A DNA stretch of 56,107 nucleotides from Palsa-459 sp963841965 (GCA_963841965.1 CAWJES010000003.1:1-56107); one strand, 5' to 3'. Shown: positions 17,026-26,166, numbered from the stretch's first letter. Notes: generated from the letters alone by a model not told the origin. Translations and numbers: made by a program.

Positions 17026-17768
17026 CGTGCCACCGTCCTTCTCTCGATTCGCTTCTCCACGCCGGGCGCGTGGACGACGCGCTGGACGAAGATCCCAGGC
17101 GTGTGCACGTGCATCGGGTCGAGCTCGCCGGGCTCCACGAGCTCCTCCACCTCAGCGATCGTCGTGCCTCCTGCGGCCGCGCACAGCGGGTTGAAGTTCT
17201 GCGCGCTCTCCTCGTAGATGAGGTTCCCGTGCCGGTCCCCGTATCGGGCGTGCACGAGCGCGAAGTCCGTCCGGATGCCCCGCTCGAGGACGTAGGGCCG
17301 GCCGTCGAACTCGCGGACCTCCTTGGGCGGGGATGCGACGGCGATGCCGCCAGCCCCGTCGTATCGCCAGGGCAGTCCCCCGTCGGCGATCTCCGTGCCG
17401 ACGCCCGCGGGCGTGAAGAACGCGGGGATCCCCGCGCCGCCCGCCCGGAGTCGCTCCGCGAGCGTGCCCTGGGGCACCAGCTCCACCTCGAGCTCCCCGG
17501 AGAGGAACTGGCGCTCGAACTCCTTGTTCTCCCCCACGTACGAGCCGGTGGTGCGCGCGATGCGACGGGCCGCCAGCAGGATGCCCAGTCCCCAGTCGTC
17601 CACGCCGCAGTTGTTGCTCACGGTCACGAGATCGGTCGCGCCGCCTGCGAGCAGCGCCTGGATCAGGGTCGTGGGGATCCCGCACAGGCCGAACCCGCCC
17701 ACGGCCAGCGACGCACCGTCGGCGATGTCCCGCACGGCCATGTCGGCGCTCTCGACGACCTTGTCCAT
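17022..17768 (-). CDS. scoA: 3-oxoacid CoA-transferase subunit A
   Basis: The alpha subunit, 248 residues. MDKVVESADMAVRDIADGAS leads to VGGFGLCGIPTTLI, the conserved glycine-rich CoA-transferase motif, and later NNCGVDDWGLGILL, FFTPAGVGTEIADG and GNLIYEESAQNFNP. The ATG at 17768 is preferred because GAAGGGG lies about seven bases upstream; an in-frame ATG at 17774 abuts that site. Downstream of HMG-CoA lyase by about 130 bases on the same strand. Confidence 0.92.
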   Translation of the reverse strand: MDKVVESADMAVRDIADGASLAVGGFGLCGIPTTLIQALLAGGATDLVTVSNNCGVDDWGLGILLAARRIARTTGSYVGENKEFERQFLSGELEVELVPQGTLAERLRAGGAGIPAFFTPAGVGTEIADGGLPWRYDGAGGIAVASPPKEVREFDGRPYVLERGIRTDFALVHARYGDRHGNLIYEESAQNFNPLCAAAGGTTIAEVEELVEPGELDPMHVHTPGIFVQRVVHAPGVEKRIERRTVAR

Positions 17769-17898
17769 CCGCATCCCCTTCGATCGGGCCACGCCACCGC
17801 GGCATCTCGGAGGCTCCCGGCCCGCTGTCGACGGACCACGCGCCACGGTAGCGCCGATGCACATCGGCCCCGGCGCGACATCCCGCGGGCCGCCGCCG

Positions 17899-18828
17899 TC
17901 AGTCAGGCGGGAACAGCGCGCGGAGCGCGCGAGACGGACTCGGCCTGCCCAGCAGGTCCGCCATCCAGAGGCTCGTCCGGCACAGGGCCTCGAGATCGAC
18001 GCCCGTGTCGATGCCGAGGCCGTGCAGCTGCCAGACGAGATCCTCGGTCGCGAGGTTCCCCGTTGCGCTCTGCGCGTAGGGGCATCCGCCGAGCCCGCCG
18101 GCGGATGCGTCCACCGTGGTGATGCCGTGCTGGAGGGCGACCAGCGTGTTTGCGAGCGCCTGGCCGTAGGTGTCATGGAAGTGCACCGCGAGGCGAGATC
18201 GGTCGACCCCCCGCTCCTCGATCACGTGGAGCACGTCGACCACCTGGCCGGGCGTGGCGACGCCGATGGTGTCGCCGAGGGAGAGCTCTGCGCATCCCAT
18301 GTCGACGAGCGCGGCAGCGACGTCGGCGACCTGGCTCGGGTCCACATCGCCTTCCCACGGGTCGCCGAAGCACATGGAGACGTAGCCGCGGACCGCAAGC
18401 CCCGACGAGATGGCGGCGGAGACGACCGGCGCGAAGCGCTCGATCGACTCGGCAAGCGATCGGTTCAGGTTGCGCTGGGCGAAGCTCTCGGTGGCGCTCG
18501 CGAAGACGGCGATCTCCTCCACCCCGCAGGCGAGGGCGCGCTCGAGGCCGCGCTCGTTCGGCACGAGGACGGGATGTCTCCCCCGAAGCGGTCCGAGCTG
18601 CGCGAGGAGCTCCTCCGCATCGGCCATCTGAGGCACCCACTTCGGCGACACGAAGCTGGTGAGCTCGACTGCCTGCAGCCCCGTCGAGACGAGGCGGTGG
18701 ATGAATGCGGCCTTCACTGCCACCGGAAGGACGGCGGCCTCGTTCTGGAGGCCGTCACGCGGCGCGACCTCGTAGATCGTGACGTGCGTGGGAAGGTCGT
18801 GGAGCACGGCACGCTGAGGGCTCCTCAC
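17899..18828 (-). CDS. hydroxymethylglutaryl-CoA lyase
   Basis: Splits HMG-CoA into acetoacetate and acetyl-CoA, the last step of leucine breakdown. The 309-residue TIM-barrel protein reads THVTIYEVAPRDGLQNE (metal-binding Asp), ELTSFVSPKWVPQMADAEE, SLGDTIGVATPG, VHFHDTYGQALAN, and the signature SAGGLGGCPYAQSATGNLATED with its catalytic Cys. The GTG at 18828 overlaps the stop of a 25-codon frame (GTGA); a GTG at 18807 is an alternative start closer to the usual family N-terminus. Confidence 0.94.
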   Translation of the reverse strand: MRSPQRAVLHDLPTHVTIYEVAPRDGLQNEAAVLPVAVKAAFIHRLVSTGLQAVELTSFVSPKWVPQMADAEELLAQLGPLRGRHPVLVPNERGLERALACGVEEIAVFASATESFAQRNLNRSLAESIERFAPVVSAAISSGLAVRGYVSMCFGDPWEGDVDPSQVADVAAALVDMGCAELSLGDTIGVATPGQVVDVLHVIEERGVDRSRLAVHFHDTYGQALANTLVALQHGITTVDASAGGLGGCPYAQSATGNLATEDLVWQLHGLGIDTGVDLEALCRTSLWMADLLGRPSPSRALRALFPPD

Positions 18829-18902
18829 CGGTCTCGCGCCTCGGAATCCATGCCCCAGTTGATCGTGCGCGTGCCGTCGGTCGGCGCCGGGTCCGTCACC
18901 AT
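18825..18902 (-). CDS. possible 25-residue small ORF coupled to HMG-CoA lyase
   Basis: An ATG at 18902 opens a frame of 25 codons (MVTDPAPTDGTRTINWGMDS and five more) that ends in a TGA overlapping the lyase GTG by four bases. The overlap style is the same as for real gene pairs in this genome. I recognise no family and see no strong ribosome site, so it may be a leader peptide, a small protein, or chance. Confidence 0.3.
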   Translation of the reverse strand: MVTDPAPTDGTRTINWGMDSEARDR

Positions 18903-18975
18903 CGGCCGATCATGGCACCTCCGTGCCCGCTCGACCCCTGATGGGCCATGTGTGGGCCCGCTCGAGGATGGCTGG

Positions 18976-21900
18976 CTATCGGAAGTCCCTGGACGGCGCG
19001 CTGGGTGCGCCGAGATCGAGTGGGCGGACGTGCTCCGCCGTCACCGCGAGCGCTCCCTGGCCCCGCTCCAGCCGCCCCCGGATGACGAGTGCGGCCGTGC
19101 CGCCGGCGACATCGCGCCAGCGTGCCCATGCCCCCTTGGAGAAGATCACGTTGACATGCCCGGTCTCGTCCTCGAGGTTCAGGAAGACCGCGCCGTGGGC
19201 GGTCTCGGGATGCTGGCGATGGGTGACCACCCCAGCCACCACCACCCGATCCGCCTCTGCGCCGGCCAGTGCTGCGGCGGGCAGGACGCCTTGCGCATCG
19301 AGGGCGCCTCGCGCCAGGGAGAGCGCCGTCGCCTCGGGGGCGAGTCCAAGGGCCCACAGGTCGTCGGCCACAACCTCGAGCGGGGTCGGCTCACCAAGCG
19401 CAGGTGCGATGGTGCCGGTCACGATGCCCTCGAGCCGATCAGGCGATGACTGCGCTGCAGCGGCGGCGGTCCACGTGAGCACGCGTCTGCTCCTTCCCAT
19501 GGCATCCAGGGCACCGGCGGCTGCCAGCGCCTCGAGGTGCGAACGCGAGACCCCTGCGCGGCGAACGAGGTCCTCCTGGCCGGCCCAGGGCGCGCCTGCG
19601 GCAATCCGCTCCGCCACCGCTCGCCCGACCCCGCGGACCGAGGCCAGCCCGAGGCGCACCGCATAGGAATCCCCGTACGGCTCGACCGTGGCATCCGCAG
19701 CCGAGCGGTCCACGTCCGGTCGAGTGACGGTGACCCCGTGGCGCCTGGCATCGGCGACGAGGCTCTGCGGTGACCAGAACCCCATGGGCTGTGCATTCAG
19801 CAGCGACGCGAGGAACGCAGCCGGGTGGTGCAGCTTCAGCCACGCGGAGCAGTAGACGAGATGTGCGAAGGAGACGGCATGCGATTCGGGGAATCCGAAG
19901 TTGGCGAACGCCGCGAGCGCTGCGTAGAGGGCGTCGGCGGTCTCTCCGGTGACCCCGCGCTCCGCCATGCCCGCGTAGAGCCTCCCCTTCAGCCGCAGCA
20001 TCCGGAGCTCGGACCGCTTCGCAGCCATCGCCTGGCGCAGCTCGTCGGCCTCGGCAGGGCTGAACCCGGCGATCGCCACGGCCATCTCCATCAGCTGCTC
20101 CTGGAACAGCGGGACGCCGAGCGTGCGGCGAAGGATGGGCTCCAGGAGCGGATGCAGGTAGGTCACGGGCTCCTCACCGCGACGGCGGCGCAGATAGGGG
20201 TTGACCGCATTGCCCTGGATCGGGCCCGGGCGGATGAGGGCGACCTCGATCACCAGGTCGTAGAAGCACCGAGGACGCAGCCGCGGGAGCGTTGCCATCT
20301 GCGCGCGTGACTCCACCTGGAAGACCCCGACGGTATCTGCGCCGCACAGCATGTCGTAGACGGCATCCTCCTGGGGAAGGCGCGCAAGGTCCACCTGCGT
20401 GCCGGTCGACTCGCACACGAGGTCCACGGTCCGATGCAGGGCCTCGAGCATGCCGAGCCCGAGCAGGTCGAACTTGACGAGGCCGATGGCCGCACAGTCG
20501 TCCTTATCCCACTGCAGGACCGACCGCCCCTCCATGCGTGCCCACTCGACCGGGCACACCTCGACCACCGGGCGGTCGCAGATCACCATCCCCGCGGAGT
20601 GCACACCGAGGTGCCTCGGACGCCCAAGCGCCTCGGATGCCAGCCTCGCAACGAGCGGATCGAGCCCGGCGGTCGCTGCTGCATCAACGCCGAGCAGGTC
20701 CTTGTCCGCGCTCCAGCGCCGCTCGATGCGGCTGGCGGCGCTCGCGGCGTCGTCGGCGGATGCCCCCAGTGCGCGCGCGATGTCCCGCACGGCCGAGCGG
20801 GGCCGGTAGGTGATGACGTTGGCCACCTGGGCGGCGTGGTGCCGGCCGTACCTGGCGTAGACGTACTGGATGACCTCCTCGCGTCGCGACGACTCGATGT
20901 CCACGTCGATGTCGGGCGGTCCGTCGCGCGCTGGCGACAAGAAGCGCTCGAACAGCAGCCCGAGCGCGACCGCATCGGCATTGGTGACGCCGAGCGCGTA
21001 GCAGGCGGCGGAGTTCGCGGCCGACCCCCGACCCTGGCAGTAGATCCCCTCGCGCTTGCAGAACTGGGTCAGGTCCCAGACGATGAGGAAGTACCCCGCG
21101 TATCCGAGCGAGCCGATGACCGCCAGTTCGTGGTCGAGCTGGGCCCACGCACCGGGGACCCGTTCGGCGCCGCGCGGGCCGTACCGTTCGATCGCCCCCT
21201 GTGCGACCAGCCTCGCGAGATAGGCCTGCTCGTCGAGGCCGTCAGGGGTCGGGAAGTCCGGCAGTCGCGGGGCGACCAGCCGCAGGTCGAACGCGCAGGC
21301 GAGGGCGAGCTCCGCGGCACGATCGGTCACCCCGGGGAACCGGGAGAACCGACGCTCCTGCTCGGCCGCGGAACGCAGGCAGGCAGCCGGTGCCGCGGGA
21401 GTCCATCCCTCGAGCTCGGCGAGCGTCCGGCGGGCGCGGATCGCCGCGAACGTGCTCGCGAGCGGGAAGGACGCGGGCGTGGCGTAGTGGACGTTGTTGG
21501 TGGCGACCACCTCGGCGCCGGCCTCGAGACCGATCGTCGCCAGTGCCTCGTTGCGAGCCAGGTCCAGGGGGTCGCCGTGGTCCCACAGCTCGACCGCCAC
21601 GTTCTCGATGCCCACCGCGTCGGTGAGCCGGTCGAGCGCGCGACGGGCCTCGCGGGGTCCCGCGTCCGCGAGCGCCGAGGGCACCGGGCCCTTTCGGCAC
21701 CCCGTGAGGACGACCCAGTTCCCGCGGTGGCGGTCCGCCAGCTCCTCGAGGCTCACCGTCGGGCAGCCCTTGGTGCCGAGCCGGAGGTGCGCGTCGGCCA
21801 GCAGGGAGCTCAGCGCGGCGTACCCCTCTGGGTTCCGGGTGATCACCACGAGGTGGGAGCCCGTCGGGTCGGGGACCCCGGTTCTCGCCCCCCCGCCGGT

Positions 21901-22110
21901 CAGCGTCAGCTCCGTGCCGAAGACACTCGGGATGCCGAGCGCACGGGCTGCCTCGGCAAAGCGAACCGCGCCGTAGAGCCCGTGGTGGTCCGTCAAGGCG
22001 ATGGCCTCGAGCCCGAGTGCGACGGCGGTGGCGACGAGCTCCTCGGGGTCCGACGCGCCGTCGAGGAAGCTGAAGTCCGAGTGGGCGTGGAGTTCCGCGT
22101 ACCGAGCCAT
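18976..22110 (-). CDS. dnaE2: error-prone DNA polymerase III alpha subunit (DnaE2/ImuC)
   Basis: The 1044-residue damage-inducible polymerase that synthesises across lesions with ImuA' and ImuB. It begins with the PHP domain (YAELHAHSDFSFLDGASDPE, then ALTDHHGLYGAVRF). The polymerase core shows GRGSAANSAACYALGVT and the catalytic acidic pair in PDIDVDIESSRREEVIQYV. The helix-hairpin-helix and OB-fold regions follow, ending GAPSAPSRDFR. The ATG at 22110 overlaps the imuB stop as TGATG. An open extension of 44 codons upstream lacks likeness and lies inside imuB. Confidence 0.95.
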   Translation of the reverse strand: MARYAELHAHSDFSFLDGASDPEELVATAVALGLEAIALTDHHGLYGAVRFAEAARALGIPSVFGTELTLTGGGARTGVPDPTGSHLVVITRNPEGYAALSSLLADAHLRLGTKGCPTVSLEELADRHRGNWVVLTGCRKGPVPSALADAGPREARRALDRLTDAVGIENVAVELWDHGDPLDLARNEALATIGLEAGAEVVATNNVHYATPASFPLASTFAAIRARRTLAELEGWTPAAPAACLRSAAEQERRFSRFPGVTDRAAELALACAFDLRLVAPRLPDFPTPDGLDEQAYLARLVAQGAIERYGPRGAERVPGAWAQLDHELAVIGSLGYAGYFLIVWDLTQFCKREGIYCQGRGSAANSAACYALGVTNADAVALGLLFERFLSPARDGPPDIDVDIESSRREEVIQYVYARYGRHHAAQVANVITYRPRSAVRDIARALGASADDAASAASRIERRWSADKDLLGVDAAATAGLDPLVARLASEALGRPRHLGVHSAGMVICDRPVVEVCPVEWARMEGRSVLQWDKDDCAAIGLVKFDLLGLGMLEALHRTVDLVCESTGTQVDLARLPQEDAVYDMLCGADTVGVFQVESRAQMATLPRLRPRCFYDLVIEVALIRPGPIQGNAVNPYLRRRRGEEPVTYLHPLLEPILRRTLGVPLFQEQLMEMAVAIAGFSPAEADELRQAMAAKRSELRMLRLKGRLYAGMAERGVTGETADALYAALAAFANFGFPESHAVSFAHLVYCSAWLKLHHPAAFLASLLNAQPMGFWSPQSLVADARRHGVTVTRPDVDRSAADATVEPYGDSYAVRLGLASVRGVGRAVAERIAAGAPWAGQEDLVRRAGVSRSHLEALAAAGALDAMGRSRRVLTWTAAAAAQSSPDRLEGIVTGTIAPALGEPTPLEVVADDLWALGLAPEATALSLARGALDAQGVLPAAALAGAEADRVVVAGVVTHRQHPETAHGAVFLNLEDETGHVNVIFSKGAWARWRDVAGGTAALVIRGRLERGQGALAVTAEHVRPLDLGAPSAPSRDFR

Positions 22111-23207
22111 CAGTCGTAGATGCCCGCGAGCCACCACTCGGAGCGCTCCGCCCGGAGCAGCACGGCCAGGCCGTCGTCGAGGAGTACCTGGAGGTGGGCG
22201 CGCCGCCGGCCCGTGCTCCACCATCGCTCGGCCATCGGCCACGGCCCGCAGTGCCCGATGACCGTGCGCGGCAGGCCGACGCCGAGATCAGCCCGGAGGG
22301 GCGTGCCGCTCAACAGCCCTCGTCCGCAGACAGCGATGGCGTCCCCCTGCGCGTCGCGCAGGCTGACGCGCAGCGACCGCGACGGGATCGCCGCCGGGGA
22401 GGGCGCTGGGATCCGGCCCGGCCACGGCGCTGCAGCGTCGCGGCCGGCACGCTGCGCGTCTCGGCTTCCCCATGGGACCAGCGCGGCTCGGTCGTCGGGG
22501 GCGCGCCCGCCGCCGAGGCGCGCCACGGTCACCGCCCCGACGCCGAGCTGCTCCTCGATGCGCTGGGCGGCGGCGGCGGCACGGAGGTCTGCAGCGCCTC
22601 GCTCGCCGAAGAAGCCGCGCTGGATGTCACGTGGCGCGTCTCGGCGCACGAGCGCGTCGAGACGCCGCAGCGCAGCCGCGTCGCGGAGGCCCGGGAGCTC
22701 ACCGTCGAGGCCTCGGGCGACACGGTGGCGCCGGACGGCATCGAGTCCGAAGCGCTCGAGCACCCGGGCCTCCTCGAGCGACGCGAATCGCCCCAGCGTG
22801 TGCAGCCCGAGCCGTTTGCATGCCGCCGCGAGGTCAGGATCGCGAAGCGTGGCGATCGACCACGGAGCGAGGAAGGCTCCGGTCGTCGCCACGGGCACGA
22901 ACACTGAGGCGCGCGCGGCGAGGATGCCGGCGAAGAGTCCCTCGGCCGCACCCACGCACGCGCGGCTGTCCCCGCCGAGCAGCGGCCCGACCGCTGCCGC
23001 CAGGCGTCCCGCGAATGCCGTCTCGCCTCCGAAGAACCGGCTCGGTCCCCTGGAGGGGATCGCAACCACGCCGAGGCGGACAGGGCGCGCGAAGGGAGCG
23101 AGGGCCGTCGCGGTCTCGACGACGGCGGCGAACCGGCGGGCCTCCTCCCCCTTCGGTCCCTCCCTCGAGAGTCCCGGGCACCACAGCACGACGAGGCGAA
23201 CCATCAT
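22110..23207 (-). CDS. imuB: ImuB-like Y-family polymerase homologue
   Basis: ImuB bridges DnaE2, ImuA' and the beta clamp in the mutasome and is catalytically inactive. The 366-residue protein starts MMVRLVVLWCPG, without the acidic residues of active Y-family polymerases, then has ARPVRLGVVAIPSRGPSRFFGGE, the helix-hairpin-helix region GLHTLGRFASLEEARVLERFG, and the usual ending LQVLLDDGLAVLLRAERSEWW. It is shorter than the roughly 500 residues common for ImuB, and I see no obvious clamp-binding motif. The start overlaps the imuA' stop (ATGA with the 23207 ATG). Confidence 0.85.
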   Translation of the reverse strand: MMVRLVVLWCPGLSREGPKGEEARRFAAVVETATALAPFARPVRLGVVAIPSRGPSRFFGGETAFAGRLAAAVGPLLGGDSRACVGAAEGLFAGILAARASVFVPVATTGAFLAPWSIATLRDPDLAAACKRLGLHTLGRFASLEEARVLERFGLDAVRRHRVARGLDGELPGLRDAAALRRLDALVRRDAPRDIQRGFFGERGAADLRAAAAAQRIEEQLGVGAVTVARLGGGRAPDDRAALVPWGSRDAQRAGRDAAAPWPGRIPAPSPAAIPSRSLRVSLRDAQGDAIAVCGRGLLSGTPLRADLGVGLPRTVIGHCGPWPMAERWWSTGRRRAHLQVLLDDGLAVLLRAERSEWWLAGIYD

Positions 23208-23866
23208 CCCGCGAGCGCGATGCTTCCCTCGTGGTTCGGCAGCCACAGCGACGCAAGGCGGGGACGGCCGGTCGTGCCGCGGCCGACTGCCTGCACCTGC
23301 GCCACCCGCTCGACGAGCCTGCCATCGGAGCGCCAGGACGACGAGGTGACCTCGAGAGCCACATCTGCTGGAACAGGCCAGTCGTCACGATGCTCGACCA
23401 GCGCGACCAGCACGACCGAGCGGTCGCGGGCGCGGGCGAGGAGCCGGCGCGCGGCGCCATGCGCCACCCTCGCAGGCGGGCGGACCAGCACGACGTCGAC
23501 CCCCTCGAACAGCTCCGCGGTCGCCGCCGCCCACGCACCGCGCGGTCGCGGCACGAAGACGACACGGCGCAGGTCGACCCCGAGCTCGGCCATCGCCACG
23601 ACACCGGGGTCGTCGAGCCCCACCGCAGCGCACCAGTGCCCGCCTGTCGATGCGGCGCTCAGCAGGGCGAGCCCCAGCGAGGTCGCGCCGCTCCCCGCTG
23701 CCCCCGCCACGACGAGTGTCGCTCCCCGGCGCAGCGCACCATCGGGGAGGAGCGGTGCCAGCGGTGCGATGACCTCGAGCAGCCGGGTGGACGATGGGGT
23801 GGTCGGCCGTATCGAGGTGGCGAGCCGGGCGGCTTCTGCGGTCCGTTCAGGAGAGGAGGCGAACAT
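23204..23866 (-). CDS. imuA: ImuA'-type RecA-like mutasome protein
   Basis: First gene of the imuA'-imuB-dnaE2 operon. The 220-residue protein resembles a RecA core. The P-loop position reads GAAGSGATSLGLALL, with alanine where the Walker A lysine should be, so ATP use is doubtful. VDVVLVRPPARV fits a degenerate Walker B strand. The ATG at 23866 is the only credible start, and it lies in the middle of a perfect LexA box. A TAGAGT -10-like box sits nine bases upstream of the ATG, so the message is probably leaderless. Confidence 0.82.
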   Translation of the reverse strand: MFASSPERTAEAARLATSIRPTTPSSTRLLEVIAPLAPLLPDGALRRGATLVVAGAAGSGATSLGLALLSAASTGGHWCAAVGLDDPGVVAMAELGVDLRRVVFVPRPRGAWAAATAELFEGVDVVLVRPPARVAHGAARRLLARARDRSVVLVALVEHRDDWPVPADVALEVTSSSWRSDGRLVERVAQVQAVGRGTTGRPRLASLWLPNHEGSIALAG

Positions 23867-23873
23867 ATGTTCG
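23860..23873 (-). promoter_or_regulatory. LexA (SOS) box over the imuA' start codon
   Basis: CGAACATATGTTCG is a perfect 14-base palindrome matching the actinobacterial/Gram-positive LexA consensus GAAC-N4-GTTC. Its centre contains the ATG of imuA'. On the minus strand TAGAGT (23880-23875) immediately precedes it, so LexA bound here would cover the transcription start and the start codon. Confidence 0.9.
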
Positions 23874-23917
23874 TACTCTACCGACCACCTCAGACGTCGG
23901 CCACTGGACTTGCAGGA

Positions 23918-24562
23918 TCAGGTGATCAGCTGGACCATGGCCGTGAAGGTCAGCCAGAACCCGATCGACACGGCCAGGATCACGATCGCCTGGTCCTGGT
24001 GGGTGACGATCCACCGGCGGATCCCGTTGAGCGTCGCAGCCGCAGTGTCCGGCCGGAGCAGCGCATAGGTCTCCATGGCCAGGTAGGTCGAGGTCGAGAG
24101 CAGGACGAATGCCGTCAGGACGATGTACGTCGACCCCTGGTGGAGGTCGGCAGCGGTGATCACCGCAGCCCCCGCCGCGACGAACGGCCACGGCTGGATG
24201 AGGAAACCCAGTCCGGCCGCGGCAACGAAGGACAGGTGGTCGAGCCAGCGCATCCACTTCGGCTCCTTCGCGGGCCGCTGCGGGCGGCGCCGCCGATGCA
24301 CCCCGATCCCGATCAGCGCGATGCCGATGGCCAGCTTGACGATGATGATCGCCGTCGACGGCGCCGTCGACGGCGCGGGGGGCGTGCCGTCCGTCGCCAG
24401 TTCGACGAGCGCGATGATGGCGACGAACGAGACCAGCCAGCCAAGGATGAACCACATCCCGTTGCGAATACCGTGCTTGGCTCCGAGCACGAGGATGAAC
24501 GACGTCAGCGGAACGGGCTCGAGCGCGATCACGAGGCCGATCAGCAGCAGGTCAACGACCAT
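23918..24562 (-). CDS. GAP/Sap-family membrane protein
   Basis: A 214-residue protein with six likely membrane segments. MVVDLLLIGLVIALEPVPLT and FILVLGAKHGIRNGMWFILGW match the GAP family (sulfolipid-1-addressing protein and relatives), a LysE-like fold found in mycobacteria and other actinobacteria and linked to export of cell-envelope lipids. The central loop is Arg/Pro rich (HRRRRPQRPAKEPK). Start at 24562 chosen because the hydrophobic first helix follows at once. It lies between the SOS operon and a mycothiol-type gene; function here is not known. Confidence 0.75.
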   Translation of the reverse strand: MVVDLLLIGLVIALEPVPLTSFILVLGAKHGIRNGMWFILGWLVSFVAIIALVELATDGTPPAPSTAPSTAIIIVKLAIGIALIGIGVHRRRRPQRPAKEPKWMRWLDHLSFVAAAGLGFLIQPWPFVAAGAAVITAADLHQGSTYIVLTAFVLLSTSTYLAMETYALLRPDTAAATLNGIRRWIVTHQDQAIVILAVSIGFWLTFTAMVQLIT

Positions 24563-24616
24563 GCATCCATCCTCTGCTCCTCGGGCGACCCGCGCATGCG
24601 GCACCGCACCCTCCGG

Positions 24617-25387
24617 TCAGAACGCCCCCAGCCTCGCAAGCAGCCGCGCAAACGCCGATGCATCCCCTTCGACCAGGAGCGGCTCCACCCCGAATCGGGC
24701 CCATCCGATCCCGTCGAGGTCGCGCCCTGATACGCGGAGCAGCAGCGCCGGCGCCGAACCGCTGACGGTCACGTCTGCAGGCGCATCCGCCGAGGGCAGT
24801 CCGTACCCGCCGTCCGTGAGGGTCACAGCCCACCTGCGGGTCCCGTCCGTGAGCGAGATGACCGACCGCGAAGCGATGCCGTCACCGTTCGGCTGCTCGG
24901 GATGGGAACCGAACCACAGCAGCTCGCTGACGCCATCGGCGCTCAGTTCGTCATCCATCGTCGTGGCCGAGCCGATGGCGACCTGTGCGTCAGCGCGGTG
25001 CACGAGGGTCTCGATCGCCATGCGCCGTCGCCAGAAGTGGACGGTGTCGGCACCGGGCATGAACGTCACCGTCGGCGAGTCGTCGGATCGGCTGGCGAGC
25101 GCCCGATCGAGCGCATCGGACCACCGGCGCAGCCAGTCGACCGGATCAGTCTCCTCAGTGCGATGCTCGAAGGCATCCGGCGCGGCGAAGGCCCCGCTGT
25201 CGACCACCATGCTGCGGCCCTGGTACACGCGGGCCAGATGGTCGCTGAGGGCAGTCATGTCCCACTCGGGACACGTGGGCACCGACGCCGATGGGTCGGA
25301 CTCCACGGCATCGACAAACCGGTCGAAGTCCGCGGCACGGAGTCGGTCGTATGCGGAGCCGGCGAGCCAGTCGGACTCTCGTTGCAT
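24617..25387 (-). CDS. mycothiol-dependent maleylpyruvate isomerase family protein
   Basis: A 256-residue DinB-like protein. The N-terminal SVPTCPEWDMTALSDHLARV is the hallmark of the mycothiol maleylpyruvate isomerase family, with its metal-binding His. FWRRRMAIETLVHRADAQ supplies the further His positions. The C-terminal SCP2-like part includes PADVTVSGSAPALLLRVSGRD. Most members have unknown substrates; true maleylpyruvate isomerase activity should not be assumed. The family is a good indicator for an actinobacterium. Confidence 0.85.
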   Translation of the reverse strand: MQRESDWLAGSAYDRLRAADFDRFVDAVESDPSASVPTCPEWDMTALSDHLARVYQGRSMVVDSGAFAAPDAFEHRTEETDPVDWLRRWSDALDRALASRSDDSPTVTFMPGADTVHFWRRRMAIETLVHRADAQVAIGSATTMDDELSADGVSELLWFGSHPEQPNGDGIASRSVISLTDGTRRWAVTLTDGGYGLPSADAPADVTVSGSAPALLLRVSGRDLDGIGWARFGVEPLLVEGDASAFARLLARLGAF

Positions 25388-25452
25388 CGTCTACCCTCCC
25401 CGCGTCGGCACCGCGACTCTAGGGTGGAGTCGCTCCTCGCGAAAGGATGACC

Positions 25453-26166
25453 ATGTGTGGGCGGATCGCGCTGTTCACGCCACCCGGGCGGCTGGCACGG
25501 CTGCTTGACGCGACCCTGGCCGCGGGCCTCGACCCCGAGGGACGCCCCAGCTGGAACGTCGGGCCGCAGCGACAGTTGTTCGGCGTCTCCGAGCAGGGGG
25601 CGACCCGGGTGCTCGACCGGTACCGATGGGGCCTCGTGCCCTCGTGGTCGAAGGACCCGTCGATGGGCAACAAGATGTTCAACGCCCGCAGCGAGACGGT
25701 CGCGACGAAGCCGTCCTTCCGATCCGCGTTCAAGCGCCAGCGACTCCTGATCCCAGTCGACGGCTTCTACGAGTGGGACCGTCGCGGGGGCGCGAAGGTC
25801 CCCCACTTCTTCACGAGGACGGACGGCGCCCCCATCGTCCTCGCCGGTCTCTATGAGCGGTGGCACGACCCAGCGGCCGCCGCGGAGACACCATCCATGC
25901 AGACCTGCACGGTGCTGACCACGACGCCAGGAGACGACATGGACGGCATCCACGACCGGATGCCCGTCATCTTGGAGCCCGAGACCTTCGAGATGTGGCT
26001 CGCGGCGACCGACGACGAGCTCGATGCGCTCGAGTCGCTCTGCCGACCTGCGATCCGCGGCACGCTGGTGCACCACCCGGTGGACGCCCGGGTCGGCAAC
26101 GTTCGCAACGACGGGCCCGAGCTCATCGAGGCCGACGCGGGCTCGCAGCTGCCGGGACTGGCCTAG
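25453..26166 (+). CDS. SRAP-family abasic-site DNA shield (YedK/HMCES)
   Basis: SRAP proteins crosslink to abasic sites in single-stranded DNA through a thiazolidine formed by Cys2. The start MCGRIALFTPPGRLARLL puts Cys at position 2, so the ATG at 25453 is required; GAAAGG at 25441-25446 fits as ribosome site. Other conserved parts are WNVGPQRQLFGV, RWGLVPSWSKDP, NARSETVATKPSF and FYEWDRRG, with the active-site Glu. Ends MPVILEPETFEMWL. 237 residues. No LexA box is seen upstream. It is close to the mutasome operon, though on the other strand. Confidence 0.94.
   Translation: MCGRIALFTPPGRLARLLDATLAAGLDPEGRPSWNVGPQRQLFGVSEQGATRVLDRYRWGLVPSWSKDPSMGNKMFNARSETVATKPSFRSAFKRQRLLIPVDGFYEWDRRGGAKVPHFFTRTDGAPIVLAGLYERWHDPAAAAETPSMQTCTVLTTTPGDDMDGIHDRMPVILEPETFEMWLAATDDELDALESLCRPAIRGTLVHHPVDARVGNVRNDGPELIEADAGSQLPGLA

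Noticed and set aside
20434..22119. 561-codon plus-strand frame opposite dnaE2
   Set aside because: Antisense shadow of a well-supported polymerase gene.
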